Assembly (NCBI RefSeq): GCF_006516955.1
Contig: NZ_VHLG01000002.1
Coordinates: 372,001-436,000 of the forward strand
Length of the DNA: 64,000 nt
Direction of reading: 5' to 3'
DNA from: Martelella alba
Lineage (GTDB): Bacteria; Pseudomonadota; Alphaproteobacteria; Rhizobiales; Rhizobiaceae
Shown here: piece after piece, positions 44,670 through 54,025 of the stretch
Layout: the number at the start of each line of letters is the position of its first letter
Numbering within the stretch: position 1 is the first letter of the stretch
Notes under the pieces: generated by a model
Told to the model about the DNA's origin: nothing
The model's database searches: none
The model's input: the letters and a program-made list of their open reading frames with translations, nothing else
Made by a program: the position numbers and the translations under genes

Positions 44670-45749
44670 ATGGATGTGAAAGTGATGACTGATGCGCCGG
44701 TTCTGATCGAAACGCGCGGTGCTGTCGGCCTGATCACCATCAACCGGCCAAAGGCGCTGAATGCACTCACCCATCAGATCATCTGCGACATGCATGCTGC
44801 CATCACACGCTTCGAGCACGACCCGCAGATCGCCGCCATTCTTGTAACCGGCAATGGCAGTCGCGGCCTTTGCGCTGGCGGTGATATTCGCGAGCTGCGC
44901 GAAAAAGTGCTCGCCAATGATGCCACGGCCATCGACTTCCTCGCCGACGAATACCGCATGAACGCCCATATCGCCCGGCTGGACAAGCCCTATATCGCCA
45001 TCATGGACGGGATCGTCATGGGCGGCGGGCTCGGCATTTCCGCCCACGGCTCGCACCGCATCGTCACCGAGAAGAGCCGCATTGCCATGCCTGAGACCGG
45101 GATCGGCCTTCTGCCGGATATCGGCGCGACCTGGTTCCTGTCGCTGCCCGATCACGAATTCGGCACCTATATGGGCCTTTCCGGCGCAACCGTCGGGCCT
45201 GCCGATGCGATCCGCATGAAGATCGCCGACCATTTCGTCCCCGCCTCCCGCCTTCCCCGGCTGGTCGAGGCCATCCTCGCCCTTGACGGTGAAACACTTG
45301 AACAGGCGCTCGATCCGCTGATTGCAGGCTTTGCCACCAGCCCGGCCTTTTCGCCGATCGAGTTTGAGCACCGGCTGATCGATATTGCTTTCCGTCATGA
45401 CGACGTCAGCCAGATCCTCGCCGCATTGCGCCGCGATGGCGGGGAATTCGCCCTGCAGACAGCCAGCCAGATCGAGGGGCGTTGCCCGGTCTCCGTCAAG
45501 CTGACGCTGAGGCTGATCCGTAAGGGCGGACGATCCGAGCGGCTTGAGGATTGCCTTGAACGCGAATTTGCCGCCGGTCAGAAAATGATCTTCCGGCCCG
45601 ATTTTGCTGAAGGTGTTCGCGCAACGCTCGTGGACAAGGACCGCAATCCGCACTGGAGCCCAGCCAGCCTAAGCGAGGTCGATGATGCAATGATTGATGA
45701 CCTCATACATCACGCAAACAGACGGCTTTTCCCGGCAAAGGGGCATTAA
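44670..45749 (+). CDS. 3-hydroxyisobutyryl-CoA hydrolase-like protein (crotonase superfamily)
   Basis: 359 residues, longer than ordinary enoyl-CoA hydratases and typical of the HIBCH branch. Visible are ITINRPKALNALT at the N-terminus, the oxyanion-hole segments GLCAGGDIREL and GIVMGGGLGISAHG, then MPETGIGLLPDIGATWFLS and the long C-terminal HIBCH extension. HIBCH frees 3-hydroxyisobutyrate from its CoA ester in valine breakdown. Enoyl-CoA hydratase activity is an alternative. AAGG lies upstream of the ATG. It may be functionally grouped with the CoA ester lyase upstream. Confidence 0.88.
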   Translation: MDVKVMTDAPVLIETRGAVGLITINRPKALNALTHQIICDMHAAITRFEHDPQIAAILVTGNGSRGLCAGGDIRELREKVLANDATAIDFLADEYRMNAHIARLDKPYIAIMDGIVMGGGLGISAHGSHRIVTEKSRIAMPETGIGLLPDIGATWFLSLPDHEFGTYMGLSGATVGPADAIRMKIADHFVPASRLPRLVEAILALDGETLEQALDPLIAGFATSPAFSPIEFEHRLIDIAFRHDDVSQILAALRRDGGEFALQTASQIEGRCPVSVKLTLRLIRKGGRSERLEDCLEREFAAGQKMIFRPDFAEGVRATLVDKDRNPHWSPASLSEVDDAMIDDLIHHANRRLFPAKGH

Positions 45750-45876
45750 CCCGGCAACGGGGATTTTTGAAATGCATAGAGGGCCTCATCGGTCCCGGCA
45801 TTCCAGATAATTGAATTTTTTATAATTTTTCTATTCACTAGTGTTGATCTGTTTTCAAAAACTAGGGATTTTTTTG

Positions 45877-46311
45877 ATGGGATCATCATCTTCAACATTA
45901 CAAAATGACAGAACCGCAGCAAGTGCTGGCAGGCGTGCTGACGACAGTCAGAGCATAGCCAACCAGATCAAAATGCAAGCAGTGAGAGAACGGTGCCGGC
46001 AGGGCGCTGCGGAATTTAAGCAAATGCTCGAATCGATGAGCGACGAACAATACATCAAGTTTCACAGGGGCAATGGCATCAAGGACAGCGATGAGAAAAT
46101 CCTCAGCACGCGAACCGGAGCCAGCACGTCAGCCGACCCGGGCACGACCGTTCCTCAGTCGGTGACTGGCACCTATCAGGAAGCCTCGGCGAATGTCATG
46201 TCCTTTGCCGGAAATGATTCAGGCGGGAGCTGGAACGAGGCAAAGGAAACGCCATCTGATCAAACATTCTCCGCGTCCAGCACATCCCAGAAACGTCACT
46301 GGAACGAATGA
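45877..46311 (+). CDS. Orphan Ser/Thr-rich soluble protein
   Basis: 144 residues from the ATG at 45877, which has AGGGA eight bases upstream; an in-frame GTG lies at 45841. A polar, probably disordered N-terminus is followed by a short helical stretch (IKMQAVRERCRQGAAEFKQM, then LESMSDEQYIKFH) and a long Ser/Thr/Asn-rich tail. No signal peptide or membrane segment. No family recognised. The upstream 70 bp is AT-rich, unlike the flanking genes, which hints at later acquisition. It could be an exported effector-like or regulatory protein, but nothing visible supports a specific role. Confidence 0.6.
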   Translation: MGSSSSTLQNDRTAASAGRRADDSQSIANQIKMQAVRERCRQGAAEFKQMLESMSDEQYIKFHRGNGIKDSDEKILSTRTGASTSADPGTTVPQSVTGTYQEASANVMSFAGNDSGGSWNEAKETPSDQTFSASSTSQKRHWNE

Positions 46312-46430
46312 AGTGACTGGTCATAGGGTTTTCATCCTGGACCGCTGAAGCAGGTAGCAGCATTTCAGCGGAACAGGCTCAACACCATTGGCCCGGCAGT
46401 TAGCGCTGACGATCGGGTCAATGATCCAGT

Positions 46431-46458
46431 GGCGGGGATTTGCCATGTGCTCCCCGCC
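46431..46458. terminator. Hairpin downstream of the VOC gene
   Basis: 8-bp stem GGCGGGGA/TCCCCGCC with a 12-nt loop, 28 bp after the VOC stop. No U-tract, so a weak terminator at best. Confidence 0.4.
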
Positions 46459-46485
46459 CGCTCCAAATGCTAAGTTCCGATTGTT

Positions 46486-46890
46486 TCATTCAGTTACCAG
46501 CGGTTTGAACGGCCGCAGCAGATAACCATCAGGATCGCGCACCCAGAGCTGGCGCTGGCCTTCTTCGCCATCTTCTGTGCGATACCATTTTTCTTCAGGC
46601 CCCAGCATCAGCGGCCAGTCAGCGGCGGCAAGCCGGGCAACGATCGCATCGAAATCGTCAACGGCGAGCTGCAAATTGACGCCGCCGCCGAGACCGGCAG
46701 CGACCTCATCCATGGTCCGCCCCATGCCGATTGTATCCAGCATCAGCTGCGCCTCGCCTTTCTCGAGAAAGGCAAAGCCCTCATCCGGACGGTCGTAGCG
46801 CACTGAAAAGCCGATCAGCCCGACATAAAAGGCAAGGCTTTGCTGAAGATCCCGGACGGAAAGTTCCGGGATCAGCGCATTGAACCTCAC
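46486..46890 (-). CDS. VOC-superfamily protein (bleomycin-resistance-protein-like)
   Basis: 134 residues with two beta-alpha-beta-beta-beta modules. The N-terminal IPELSVRDLQQSLAFYVGL and the C-terminal RQLWVRDPDGYLLR are the usual vicinal-oxygen-chelate motifs. Close relatives are binding proteins that sequester bleomycin-type drugs, but many members are uncharacterised enzymes. The start overlaps the stop codon of the upstream methyltransferase by 4 bp, so the two are translated together. Confidence 0.82.
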   Translation of the reverse strand: MRFNALIPELSVRDLQQSLAFYVGLIGFSVRYDRPDEGFAFLEKGEAQLMLDTIGMGRTMDEVAAGLGGGVNLQLAVDDFDAIVARLAAADWPLMLGPEEKWYRTEDGEEGQRQLWVRDPDGYLLRPFKPLVTE

Positions 46891-47903
46891 TTCACGCCCC
46901 AGAGGATCTTGAAGCGGGCATTGCGATAGTCCTCACCATGCTGGCGGCAATTCTTCGCCAGAATATCCTCGTAAGGCAGACCGCGATTGGCCACCAGCAT
47001 CAGCTTGCCGCCGGGCTTCAGCGCGGCACAGGCCGTTTCGATGATCGTCTGGCCGAGCGCCGGCTCTGCCGCCTGCCCGGCGGCGTGGAAGGGCGGGTTC
47101 ATGATGATCAGGTCATAGCGCGTCTTCACCGGCCCGGCCGTCAGGTCCTGCCAGAAATACTTGACCGGCATGTGATCAGACTTGCCGGCGAGATTGACAC
47201 GTGCCCGCTCCAGCGCCCGGTGATCGGCCTCATAGAGATCAAGCCCGCCAAGCCGTGGCGCCGTCTCGATCAGCATGGCCGAGAGATAGCCCCAGCCGGC
47301 GCCGAAATCGGCGGCCAGACCAGCGAAATCTTCCGGCAGGCGCTCGCCGAGAAGACGCGATCCCTCGTCGATCCGGTCATGGGAGAAAAGCCCCGGCACG
47401 GTGGTGAAGCGGCCATCAATCTCGACGGCGGGATGGGTGAGTGCCGCAATCGCGGCTTCAGGCTTTTCCGGACGGGCAAACCAGATCACCACGCCATGAT
47501 ATTTCGGCATCGATTCAACGCCGTCAATCAGGCCTGAGAGGCGCTTGCGCATCGACTGCACGCCCTCTTCCTTGGCACCGGCAATCACGATCAAGCCGCC
47601 GGGCACCGTGTTGGCCAGCGCATCGGCGATATGGTTTTCATTCTCGCCGCGATGCTTGGTCAACAGCACCAGCGACAGATCGAAAGGACCTTCGCCACGT
47701 TCCGGCGCAACGGAGACACCTGCGGTCTTCAGACCATCGAACAGGCTTTTCAGCGGCTGAACGGCACAGATCTCCGCACCGAAGCCCTGAGGCAGGCGGA
47801 AGCCGGGCTCGGCACCGTAAAACAGCGCACGGCCCGAAGCTGGCATGTCGAGCACGCCGTTTTCAAAGGGATGGAACAGGGTTTTCAGCGTTTCGCGAGA
47901 CAT
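46887..47903 (-). CDS. RsmC-like class I methyltransferase (16S rRNA guanine-N2 type)
   Basis: 338 residues in the two-domain RsmC/RlmG layout. A degenerate N-terminal domain (about 1-165) is followed by a catalytic SAM domain with DFGAGWGYLSAML (SAM loop), LYEADHRALERAR and IIMNPPFHAAG, the NPPF motif of N-methyltransferases acting on guanine. RsmC methylates G1207 of 16S rRNA. Whether this protein targets the same base cannot be told from the sequence. It lies just downstream of pnp, separated by that gene's terminator. Confidence 0.85.
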   Translation of the reverse strand: MSRETLKTLFHPFENGVLDMPASGRALFYGAEPGFRLPQGFGAEICAVQPLKSLFDGLKTAGVSVAPERGEGPFDLSLVLLTKHRGENENHIADALANTVPGGLIVIAGAKEEGVQSMRKRLSGLIDGVESMPKYHGVVIWFARPEKPEAAIAALTHPAVEIDGRFTTVPGLFSHDRIDEGSRLLGERLPEDFAGLAADFGAGWGYLSAMLIETAPRLGGLDLYEADHRALERARVNLAGKSDHMPVKYFWQDLTAGPVKTRYDLIIMNPPFHAAGQAAEPALGQTIIETACAALKPGGKLMLVANRGLPYEDILAKNCRQHGEDYRNARFKILWGVK

Positions 47904-47928
47904 GGCTCAACTATCCTCGATAAGGCAA

Positions 47929-47957
47929 GGGGCGCGGGCAGAAATTGCCCGCGCCCC
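47929..47957 (-). terminator. Terminator of pnp
   Basis: Perfect 12-bp stem GGGGCGCGGGCA/TGCCCGCGCCCC with a 5-nt loop, 28 bp after the pnp stop. The following leftward sequence TTGCCTTAT is only moderately U-rich. Confidence 0.7.
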
Positions 47958-47985
47958 GAAATGCAGCATGTGAAATGGGGACGCC

Positions 47986-50130
47986 TTATTCGGCGTCGCC
48001 TTCCTTCTTGCGAGCCGGCTTTTCGATTTCCTTGCCGGTTTCCTGATCAACGATCTTCATCGACAGCTTGACCTTGCCACGCTCATCAAAGCCGATCAGC
48101 TTGACCCAGACCTTGTCGCCTTCCTTGACCACATCGGTGGTCTTGGCAACGCGTTCCGGTGCGAGCTGGGAAATATGCACCAGGCCGTCGCGAGCGCCGA
48201 AGAAGTTGACGAAAGCGCCGAAATCAGCGGTCTTGACAACCGTGCCCTCATAGATGGCGTTCAGTTCCGGCTCGTCAACGATCGAGTGGATCCACTTCTT
48301 GGCGGCCTCGATTTCCTTGCCGGAGGACGAAGCGATCTTGATCGTGCCATCGTCTTCGATGTTGATCTTGGCGCCGGTCTTTTCAACGATTTCGCGGATG
48401 ACCTTGCCGCCCGAACCGATAACGTCACGGATCTTGTCAACCGGGATGTTCATCACTTCGATACGCGGTGCAAATTCGCCGAGCTGCGAACGGCTCTCGG
48501 TGATGGCCTTGGCCATTTCGCCGAGAATGTGCAGACGGCCGCCCTTGGCCTGGTTCAGCGCAACGGACATGATCTCTTCGGTGATGCCGTCGATCTTGAT
48601 GTCCATCTGCAGCGAGGTGATGCCGGAATCAGTACCGGCAACCTTGAAGTCCATGTCGCCGAGGTGGTCTTCGTCGCCGAGAATATCGGACAGAACCGCG
48701 AAGCGTTCGCCTTCCTTGATCAGGCCCATGGCGATACCGGCAACCGGCTTGGCCAGCGGCACACCGGCATCCATCAGCGCCAGCGAGGTGCCGCAGACGG
48801 TTGCCATAGAGGACGAACCATTGGATTCGGTGATTTCGGAAACCACACGCAGCGTGTAGGGGAACTGTTCGGTTTCCGGCAGCATCGGATGGACGGCGCG
48901 CCATGCGAGCTTGCCATGACCGATTTCGCGGCGGCCCGGCGAACCCATGCGACCCGTCTCACCGACCGAATAGGGCGGGAAGTTGTAGTGCAGCATGAAT
49001 TTTTCTTTGTACATGCCGGTCAGGCTGTCGACATACTGCTCGTCTTCGCCGGTGCCAAGCGTTGCGACAACCATGGCCTGGGTTTCACCGCGGGTGAACA
49101 GCGCCGAACCATGGGTGCGCGGCAGAAGGCCGACTTCAGCGGTGATCGGACGCACGGTCTGCAGATCACGGCCATCAATACGGCTCGATGTGTCGAGAAT
49201 GTTCCAGCGAACGATCTTGGCCTGCAGATGCTTGAAGACCGAAGCGATATCTTCGTCGGAATACTTCGCCTCTTCGCCTTCGGCCGGAGCGAAATGCGCC
49301 TTGACCTTGGCCTTGACGGCATCAACGGCGGCGTAACGGGACGCCTTTTCGGTGATCTTGTAGGCTTCGCGCAGCTCGGCTTCGGCAAAGGCCAGCATCT
49401 CGCCTTCCAGCGCGGAGAAATCTTCCGGCTCGAATTCGCGCGGCTCCTTGGCGGCAACTTCAGCCAGCTTGATGATCGCGTCGATCACCGGCTGGAAGCC
49501 CTTGTGACCGAACATGACGGCGCCGAGCATGATGTCTTCAGGCAGTTCCTTGGCTTCCGATTCAACCATCAAAACAGCTTCGGTCGTGCCGGCAACGACG
49601 AGATCAAGCGCCGTTTCCGGCATTTCGTCGATATGCGGGTTCAGCACATACTGACCTTTGATATAGCCAACGCGGGCACCGGCGATCGGGCCCATGAAGG
49701 GAACGCCGGAAACCGTCAGCGCGGCCGAGGTCGCAACCATGGACAGGATATCCGGGTTGTTTTCCATGTCGTGCTGCAGAACGGTGACGACCACCTGGGT
49801 GTCGTTCTTGTAGCCTTCCGGGAACAGCGGACGGATCGGACGGTCGATCAGGCGCGAGGTCAGCGTTTCGTTTTCGCTCGGACGGCCTTCACGCTTGAAA
49901 TAGCCGCCGGGGATCTTGCCGGCTGCATAGGTCTTTTCCTGGTAATTGACCGTCAGCGGGAAGAAGTCCTGGCCGGGCTTCACATCCTTGGCCGAAACGA
50001 CGGTCGCCAGAACGACGGTTTCGCCATAGGTCGCGATCACGGCGCCATCAGCCTGACGGGCAACCTTGCCGGTCTCCAGCTTCAGCGGCCGGCCGGCCCA
50101 CTCGATTTCCACGGTGTGGGTGTTGAACAT
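47986..50130 (-). CDS. pnp: Polyribonucleotide nucleotidyltransferase
   Basis: 714 residues, normal length. It degrades mRNA 3' to 5' by phosphorolysis and joins the RNase E degradosome. Two RNase PH-like domains surround a helical domain; the second carries the phosphate-binding and catalytic region ([20 protein letters not shown] and the [14 protein letters not shown] Asp cluster). A KH domain ([15 protein letters not shown]) and an S1 domain ([17 protein letters not shown]) follow at the C-terminus. AAGGA six bases before the ATG at 50130 fixes the start. It lies downstream of rpsO with a terminator between. Confidence 0.97.
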   Translation of the reverse strand: MFNTHTVEIEWAGRPLKLETGKVARQADGAVIATYGETVVLATVVSAKDVKPGQDFFPLTVNYQEKTYAAGKIPGGYFKREGRPSENETLTSRLIDRPIRPLFPEGYKNDTQVVVTVLQHDMENNPDILSMVATSAALTVSGVPFMGPIAGARVGYIKGQYVLNPHIDEMPETALDLVVAGTTEAVLMVESEAKELPEDIMLGAVMFGHKGFQPVIDAIIKLAEVAAKEPREFEPEDFSALEGEMLAFAEAELREAYKITEKASRYAAVDAVKAKVKAHFAPAEGEEAKYSDEDIASVFKHLQAKIVRWNILDTSSRIDGRDLQTVRPITAEVGLLPRTHGSALFTRGETQAMVVATLGTGEDEQYVDSLTGMYKEKFMLHYNFPPYSVGETGRMGSPGRREIGHGKLAWRAVHPMLPETEQFPYTLRVVSEITESNGSSSMATVCGTSLALMDAGVPLAKPVAGIAMGLIKEGERFAVLSDILGDEDHLGDMDFKVAGTDSGITSLQMDIKIDGITEEIMSVALNQAKGGRLHILGEMAKAITESRSQLGEFAPRIEVMNIPVDKIRDVIGSGGKVIREIVEKTGAKINIEDDGTIKIASSSGKEIEAAKKWIHSIVDEPELNAIYEGTVVKTADFGAFVNFFGARDGLVHISQLAPERVAKTTDVVKEGDKVWVKLIGFDERGKVKLSMKIVDQETGKEIEKPARKKEGDAE

Positions 50131-50374
50131 GTCTTGTCCTTTTTCTACTGCCCGCAACGCCTGCCCATGGCCTGGTGCTGCGGGTTCATCTCATATGACG
50201 CATCATGGGCAAGACAGCTCGCCGCTTCCGTTAAGGCGAAGCGGCCGGCAATCCTGCCCCATGACGGGTCTCTCCATGTGGCACGGCCGCCCCCGGCGGA
50301 CCGTTAATCCTCCTGCAGCGCCGCCACCTGCGCTACATGGTGCCAAAGCGCGCCCCTGGCGCGCCTTTTCAAAG

Positions 50375-50406
50375 GAAAAAGGCGGACGCGAGCGCCCGCC
50401 TTTAAA
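50375..50406 (-). terminator. Terminator between rpsO and pnp
   Basis: Leftward transcript folds AAAGGCGGGCG/CGTCCGCCTTT and continues in TTTTTCC. It sits directly after the rpsO stop, as in other bacteria where rpsO and pnp are partly uncoupled by a terminator. Confidence 0.8.
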
Positions 50407-50409
50407 AAA

Positions 50410-50679
50410 TCAGCGACGGATGCCGAGACGACCGATCAGAGCGGTGTAGCGGGCTTCGTCATTGCGCTTGAGGTAATCAAGCAGCGAACGGCGGCTGGAA
50501 ACGAGCTTCAGCAGGCCACGGCGGGAGTGGTTGTCCTTCTTGTGGTCCTTGAAGTGCTCGGTCAGATTGGTGATCCGCTCGGTCAGAATGGCAACCTGAA
50601 CTTCCGGCGAACCGGTGTCGCCTTCCTTGGTTGCGTATTCCTTGATCAGCGCGGCCTTGCGTTCAGCAGTGATCGACAT
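50410..50679 (-). CDS. rpsO: 30S ribosomal protein S15
   Basis: 89 residues, the exact family length. It binds the 16S rRNA three-way junction early in assembly. [17 protein letters not shown], then [19 protein letters not shown] and [10 protein letters not shown] are the S15 hallmarks. The ATG at 50679 has AAAGGA upstream and starts the usual MSITAERK. It precedes pnp on the same strand. Confidence 0.97.
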   Translation of the reverse strand: MSITAERKAALIKEYATKEGDTGSPEVQVAILTERITNLTEHFKDHKKDNHSRRGLLKLVSSRRSLLDYLKRNDEARYTALIGRLGIRR

Positions 50680-50857
50680 CGTGTTGTCCTTTCTGTGTAA
50701 CGAGGATTTAAAGTCGCCCCGGCCGGGATGTCGTCCAGCAGAGGTCATTCAAAAGCATATGTTGCAATGCTGGCGGTCATATAGGGCAAAAGGCAGACAA
50801 TGTCGAGTGCCGGCAGTCTGGCTGCTGCCTGTTCGCTTCGCCCCTTGGCGCAGTTCT

Positions 50858-52030
50858 TCATCCGAGAAGATTGCGGGCGACGCGCATGAAGACCCGCCCG
50901 CCGATCTCGATCAGATCATCGGGAAAAGCATAATCGGGATTGTGCAGATCAGCATTATCCGTCCCCGAACCGAGAAAGAACATCGCCGCCGGGCAGGCCT
51001 TGCCGAACCGGCCGAAATCCTCAGATGCCCGCATCGGCAGATCGCCGCGATCAAAGGCAACGCCTTCCGCCGTCAGCGCTGCAGCGAGATGGCTAACCGC
51101 TTCCTCCGCATTTTCACAATGCATGAAGATATCGTCATATTCGATTGCAACGGTCAGACCGTGGCGCAGCGACGAGGCGGTAGCAACGGCTTCGGCCTTC
51201 TGGACCAGCCCGTCCATACGGTCATCGGTCAGCGTTCTGAGCGTGGCCCAGATTTCCGCAGCCCCCGGAGCGATGCCGAAGGCCCGCTCGCCCATTTCCG
51301 CGTGGGTGACGGTTACAAGCGCAAAATCGGCCTCGCTGTGGCGGCCATGGGCAAGCGCTGCCAGCACCGGCATAATCTCAGCCAGGGCAGGCATCGGCGA
51401 AATTCCGGTATGCGGCAGCGAGGCATGGGCGGTTTTGCCGGAAAGGACAATCCGCATGCCGCGCGAGGCACAATTGACCGGTCCGGCCATCAGCGATGCC
51501 GTGCCGATCGCCATGCCCGGCTGATTGTGCAGCGAAAAGGCCATATCCGGCGCGATTTCGGCAAATTGCGGGTCTTCGATCACCGCCGCCGCCCCCGCGC
51601 CGGTCTCTTCAGCCGGCTGATAGAGCAATACGGCCCTGCCGCGCGCCGGACGCTGCCGCGCCAGCCCCGTCGCCAGTGCCGTCAGGATCGCCATATGGCC
51701 GTCATGACCGCAAAGATGGCCCTTGCCTGGCACTTCGGAGGCGTAATCGAGCCCGGTCAGTTCCTCGATCGGCAAGGCATCGAGCTCGGCGCGAAACAGC
51801 ACGGTTGGCCCCGGCTCGGCGCCTTCGAAGACAGCGGCAACACCATGACCGCCAAGACCGGTCACAAGCGCATCCGGTTTCAGCAGGCGAAGATAGGACG
51901 CGACCCTTCCGGCCGTTTGTTGCTCTTCACCGGAGATTTCCGGATGACGGTGCAGATCGTGGCGCAGTTCGATGAGATCGACAAGGTCGCGGTTGGTGAG
52001 AAACATGGGCAGGCTCGATATGATTGGCAT
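50858..52030 (-). CDS. M20-family amidohydrolase (hippurate / IAA-amino-acid hydrolase-like)
   Basis: About 390 residues from the ATG at 52030; a start at 52006 is possible. LIELRHDLHRHPE opens the catalytic domain. GHLCGHDGHMA holds metal-binding Cys and His residues, PAEETGAGA the catalytic and metal Glu pair, and a dimerisation domain (about 180-295) is inserted. Members hydrolyse N-acyl or auxin-type amino-acid conjugates. It is transcribed from the same strand as truB but beyond that gene's terminator. Confidence 0.85.
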   Translation of the reverse strand: MPIISSLPMFLTNRDLVDLIELRHDLHRHPEISGEEQQTAGRVASYLRLLKPDALVTGLGGHGVAAVFEGAEPGPTVLFRAELDALPIEELTGLDYASEVPGKGHLCGHDGHMAILTALATGLARQRPARGRAVLLYQPAEETGAGAAAVIEDPQFAEIAPDMAFSLHNQPGMAIGTASLMAGPVNCASRGMRIVLSGKTAHASLPHTGISPMPALAEIMPVLAALAHGRHSEADFALVTVTHAEMGERAFGIAPGAAEIWATLRTLTDDRMDGLVQKAEAVATASSLRHGLTVAIEYDDIFMHCENAEEAVSHLAAALTAEGVAFDRGDLPMRASEDFGRFGKACPAAMFFLGSGTDNADLHNPDYAFPDDLIEIGGRVFMRVARNLLG

Positions 52031-52090
52031 GAACCGCGCCACCTTCCTCCCCTCACAGCTGCAAAGCAAGCCCGCAGCGCCCAAGATATG

Positions 52091-52120
52091 AAAAGCCGTC
52101 CGCACCGAGATGCGGACGGC
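52091..52120 (-). terminator. Intrinsic terminator of truB
   Basis: Perfect 10-bp stem GCCGTCCGCA/TGCGGACGGC with a 6-nt loop, followed leftward by TTTT, 25 bp after the truB stop. Confidence 0.8.
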
Positions 52121-52144
52121 CTGTCACAACGTATATTGCCAGTC

Positions 52145-53077
52145 TCAACCGAAAACGCGGCGCGGCTTGAACTGGCCCTCGGCGATCTCGCCAATGGCGA
52201 TCAGCTTGCCGCCGATCGAGGCATAGGCATCCGGTTCTGCAACCGGTGCATGGGCACCGCGCAGAATGATCGGATTGCCAAGCCGCAGGCGCCGCGCCTG
52301 ATCATCATTGACCGGCACATGCGGCAGACTTGCCAGCGCTTCGGCGGTATCAAGCAGCATGGCATCAAGCGCGGCCAGCCGCTCGGCATCATCCTCGATC
52401 TCTTCCAGCGCCACCAGATCGGAAAGCGGCACCAGCATATCTTCGGCAAAGGGCGCAACGAATGGCCGACGGAGCGCCGAGATATGGCCAAAGCAGCCAA
52501 GATCGCGCCCCATATCGCGGGCCAGCGCCCTGACATAGGTGCCCTTGCCGCATTCAACTTCGAAATCGGCGGTGTTTTCATCGGGGCAGCCAATCAGCGT
52601 CAGCCGGTGAATTTCCACCTCACGGGCTGGCATCTCCACCGTCTCGCCTTCACGGGCGAGATCATAGGCGCGGGCACCGTCAATCTTGATCGCCGAGAAC
52701 TGTGGCGGCACCTGCTCGATCACCCCGGTATATTTGCCCAGAAGCACCTCGATATCGGCCTTTGACGGACGCTTTGGCGACGTTTCCGTCACCTCGCCTT
52801 CCAGATCATCAGAAGCACGCTCTTCGCCCCAGGTGACGGAGAACTCATAGATCTTGCGACCTTCCATCACATAAGGCACCGTCTTGGTGGCATCACCAAG
52901 AGCGATCGGCAGCATGCCGGAAGCCAGCGGATCAAGCGTGCCGGCATGGCCGGCCTTTTGCGCCTTGAATAGCCATTTGATCTTGGAAACGGCTTCGGTG
53001 GAGCCGAAATCAACCGGCTTGTCGAGGATCAGCCAGCCAGAAATCGGGCGGCCCTTGGGTTTTCTCTGTCGTGCCAT
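52145..53077 (-). CDS. truB: tRNA pseudouridine-55 synthase
   Basis: 310 residues. It makes pseudouridine 55 in the T-loop of tRNAs. [15 protein letters not shown] begins the catalytic domain, and [15 protein letters not shown] contains the catalytic Asp. [20 protein letters not shown] and [16 protein letters not shown] are further conserved motifs, and a PUA-like segment ends the protein. It starts 2 bp after the rbfA stop codon, so it is co-transcribed and probably co-translated with rbfA. Confidence 0.96.
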   Translation of the reverse strand: MARQRKPKGRPISGWLILDKPVDFGSTEAVSKIKWLFKAQKAGHAGTLDPLASGMLPIALGDATKTVPYVMEGRKIYEFSVTWGEERASDDLEGEVTETSPKRPSKADIEVLLGKYTGVIEQVPPQFSAIKIDGARAYDLAREGETVEMPAREVEIHRLTLIGCPDENTADFEVECGKGTYVRALARDMGRDLGCFGHISALRRPFVAPFAEDMLVPLSDLVALEEIEDDAERLAALDAMLLDTAEALASLPHVPVNDDQARRLRLGNPIILRGAHAPVAEPDAYASIGGKLIAIGEIAEGQFKPRRVFG

Positions 53078-53079
53078 GC

Positions 53080-53502
53080 TCAGTCGTTATTGTCGTTGTT
53101 GTCGTCGTCTTCGTCGTGATCGAGATCGCGCACCACTTCCGGCGAACGCAGAAGTTCGTCGATTTTTGCGTAGTTGTCGAAGCTGGTATCGTCGCGGAAA
53201 CGCAGTTCCGGCATATATTTCATCTGCCTCAGTTCCGGGCTCACCCGACCGCGCAGATAGCGGGCATGGTGATTAAGGGCTGCAACAAGCGCATTGTGAT
53301 CGTGGTCGCCAAGCGGCGTCACATAGGCTGTGGCAATCTTCAGGTCGGGCGACATGCGCACTTCCGAAATCGAGATCACGGTGTTTTCGATCAGCGGATC
53401 ACGGATGTCGCCGCGCTGCAGTACCTTGGTCAATGCGGCGCGCACCTGTTCACCAACGCGCAGCATGCGCTGGGAGGGCGCCGAGGATGTAGCTCTCGTC
53501 AT
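53080..53502 (-). CDS. rbfA: Ribosome-binding factor A
   Basis: 140 residues from the ATG at 53502, giving the usual alphaproteobacterial [19 protein letters not shown] start. RbfA matures the 5' end of 16S rRNA and aids cold adaptation. The KH-like fold includes [18 protein letters not shown] and [13 protein letters not shown]. The tail is an almost pure Asp/Asn tract ([11 protein letters not shown]) encoded by GAC/AAC-type triplet repeats. It is separated from infB by 1.2 kb rather than being adjacent as usual. Confidence 0.93.
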   Translation of the reverse strand: MTRATSSAPSQRMLRVGEQVRAALTKVLQRGDIRDPLIENTVISISEVRMSPDLKIATAYVTPLGDHDHNALVAALNHHARYLRGRVSPELRQMKYMPELRFRDDTSFDNYAKIDELLRSPEVVRDLDHDEDDDNNDNND

Positions 53503-53820
53503 TTTGGCTCTGATTCTGTCGTTTACGTGTTTGCGCTCTGTCCGCATGGAACGGGGTTCGAACCCGCCCGGACAGTTCCTAGCGTGATTGGCGGGTCGTT
53601 TAGCGCGTTGTCGCCTTCAGGTCAATCGCCGCGCGGAAGATTGGCTGCCGCCGCGTGACCATCCGCCTAAAGTCGGAAACCGCCTGAAGCGTTTGATCCA
53701 GCGCAAAGCCTCGGCAGAAATCCAGCGCTAAAGATTATCTCAACAAGCAGCAGAAGGGTCTTCAAAGCCTTTCGGAAAGTGAAAAAGAGGGAGCCATTTC
53801 ACCGCTTTAAAATTCAGTTT
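53503..53820. other. Region upstream of rbfA without a gene
   Basis: About 320 bp that should carry the rbfA-truB promoter. A long-range inverted repeat ACCCGCC/GGCGGGT near 53,565-53,600 is the only structure noted. No coding potential recognised. Confidence 0.4.
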
Positions 53821-53953
53821 CAGAACACTTCATCTTCTCCTCCTCCTTCAACTCGTGAAGTGTTCTGGCCGGCCGCCTCCCGCTCGGCCATTCTCCCTCC
53901 TCTCATATGCGGGAAACTAAAAAACGGGCCGCGCCATGCGGTCCGTTTTCGTT
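53821..53953 (+). ncRNA. Candidate trans-acting small RNA with CU-rich anti-SD loops
   Basis: On the plus strand a perfect 12-bp stem (CAGAACACTTCA at 53821, TGAAGTGTTCTG at 53856) exposes a 23-nt loop containing CTCCTCCTCC. Next comes a short stem GGCCG/CGGCC with loop CCTCCCGCT. A single-stranded TCTCCCTCCTCTC segment follows, then a terminator hairpin (53921-53949) ending in TTTTCGTTTT. This architecture (anti-SD loops, unpaired pyrimidine linker, intrinsic terminator) matches Hfq-dependent alphaproteobacterial sRNAs such as the alpha-r14/cuckoo or AbcR types. The 5' end is unknown. Structure is seen; expression and targets are inferred. Confidence 0.65.
53921..53949. terminator. Bidirectional intrinsic terminator
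   Basis: 12-bp stem AAAACGGGCCGC/GCGGTCCGTTTT (one G-T position) with a 5-nt loop. Rightward it is followed by TTTTCGTTTT, and leftward by TTTTTT. It can end both the candidate sRNA and the leftward transcript of the gene at 54026. Confidence 0.8.
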
Positions 53954-54025
53954 TTGCCCCTGTCACTGTCTTTCAGGAATTCATCGGCAAGACGCTTGAA
54001 ACCGCGTCCAGACCCGTTCGGTGGG

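Noticed and set aside
48175-50307. Open plus-strand frame of 710 codons opposite pnp
   Set aside because: Antisense shadow of a highly conserved gene, no protein-like features of its own.
50615-52765. Open plus-strand frame of 716 codons opposite the M20 and truB genes
   Set aside because: Spans several genes and their terminators; antisense shadow.
53800-53850. Minus-strand GGAGGAGGAG followed by ATG and an 8-codon frame (MKCSETEF)
   Set aside because: It is the complement of the sRNA hairpin loop; a leader peptide here has no downstream gene at a sensible distance.
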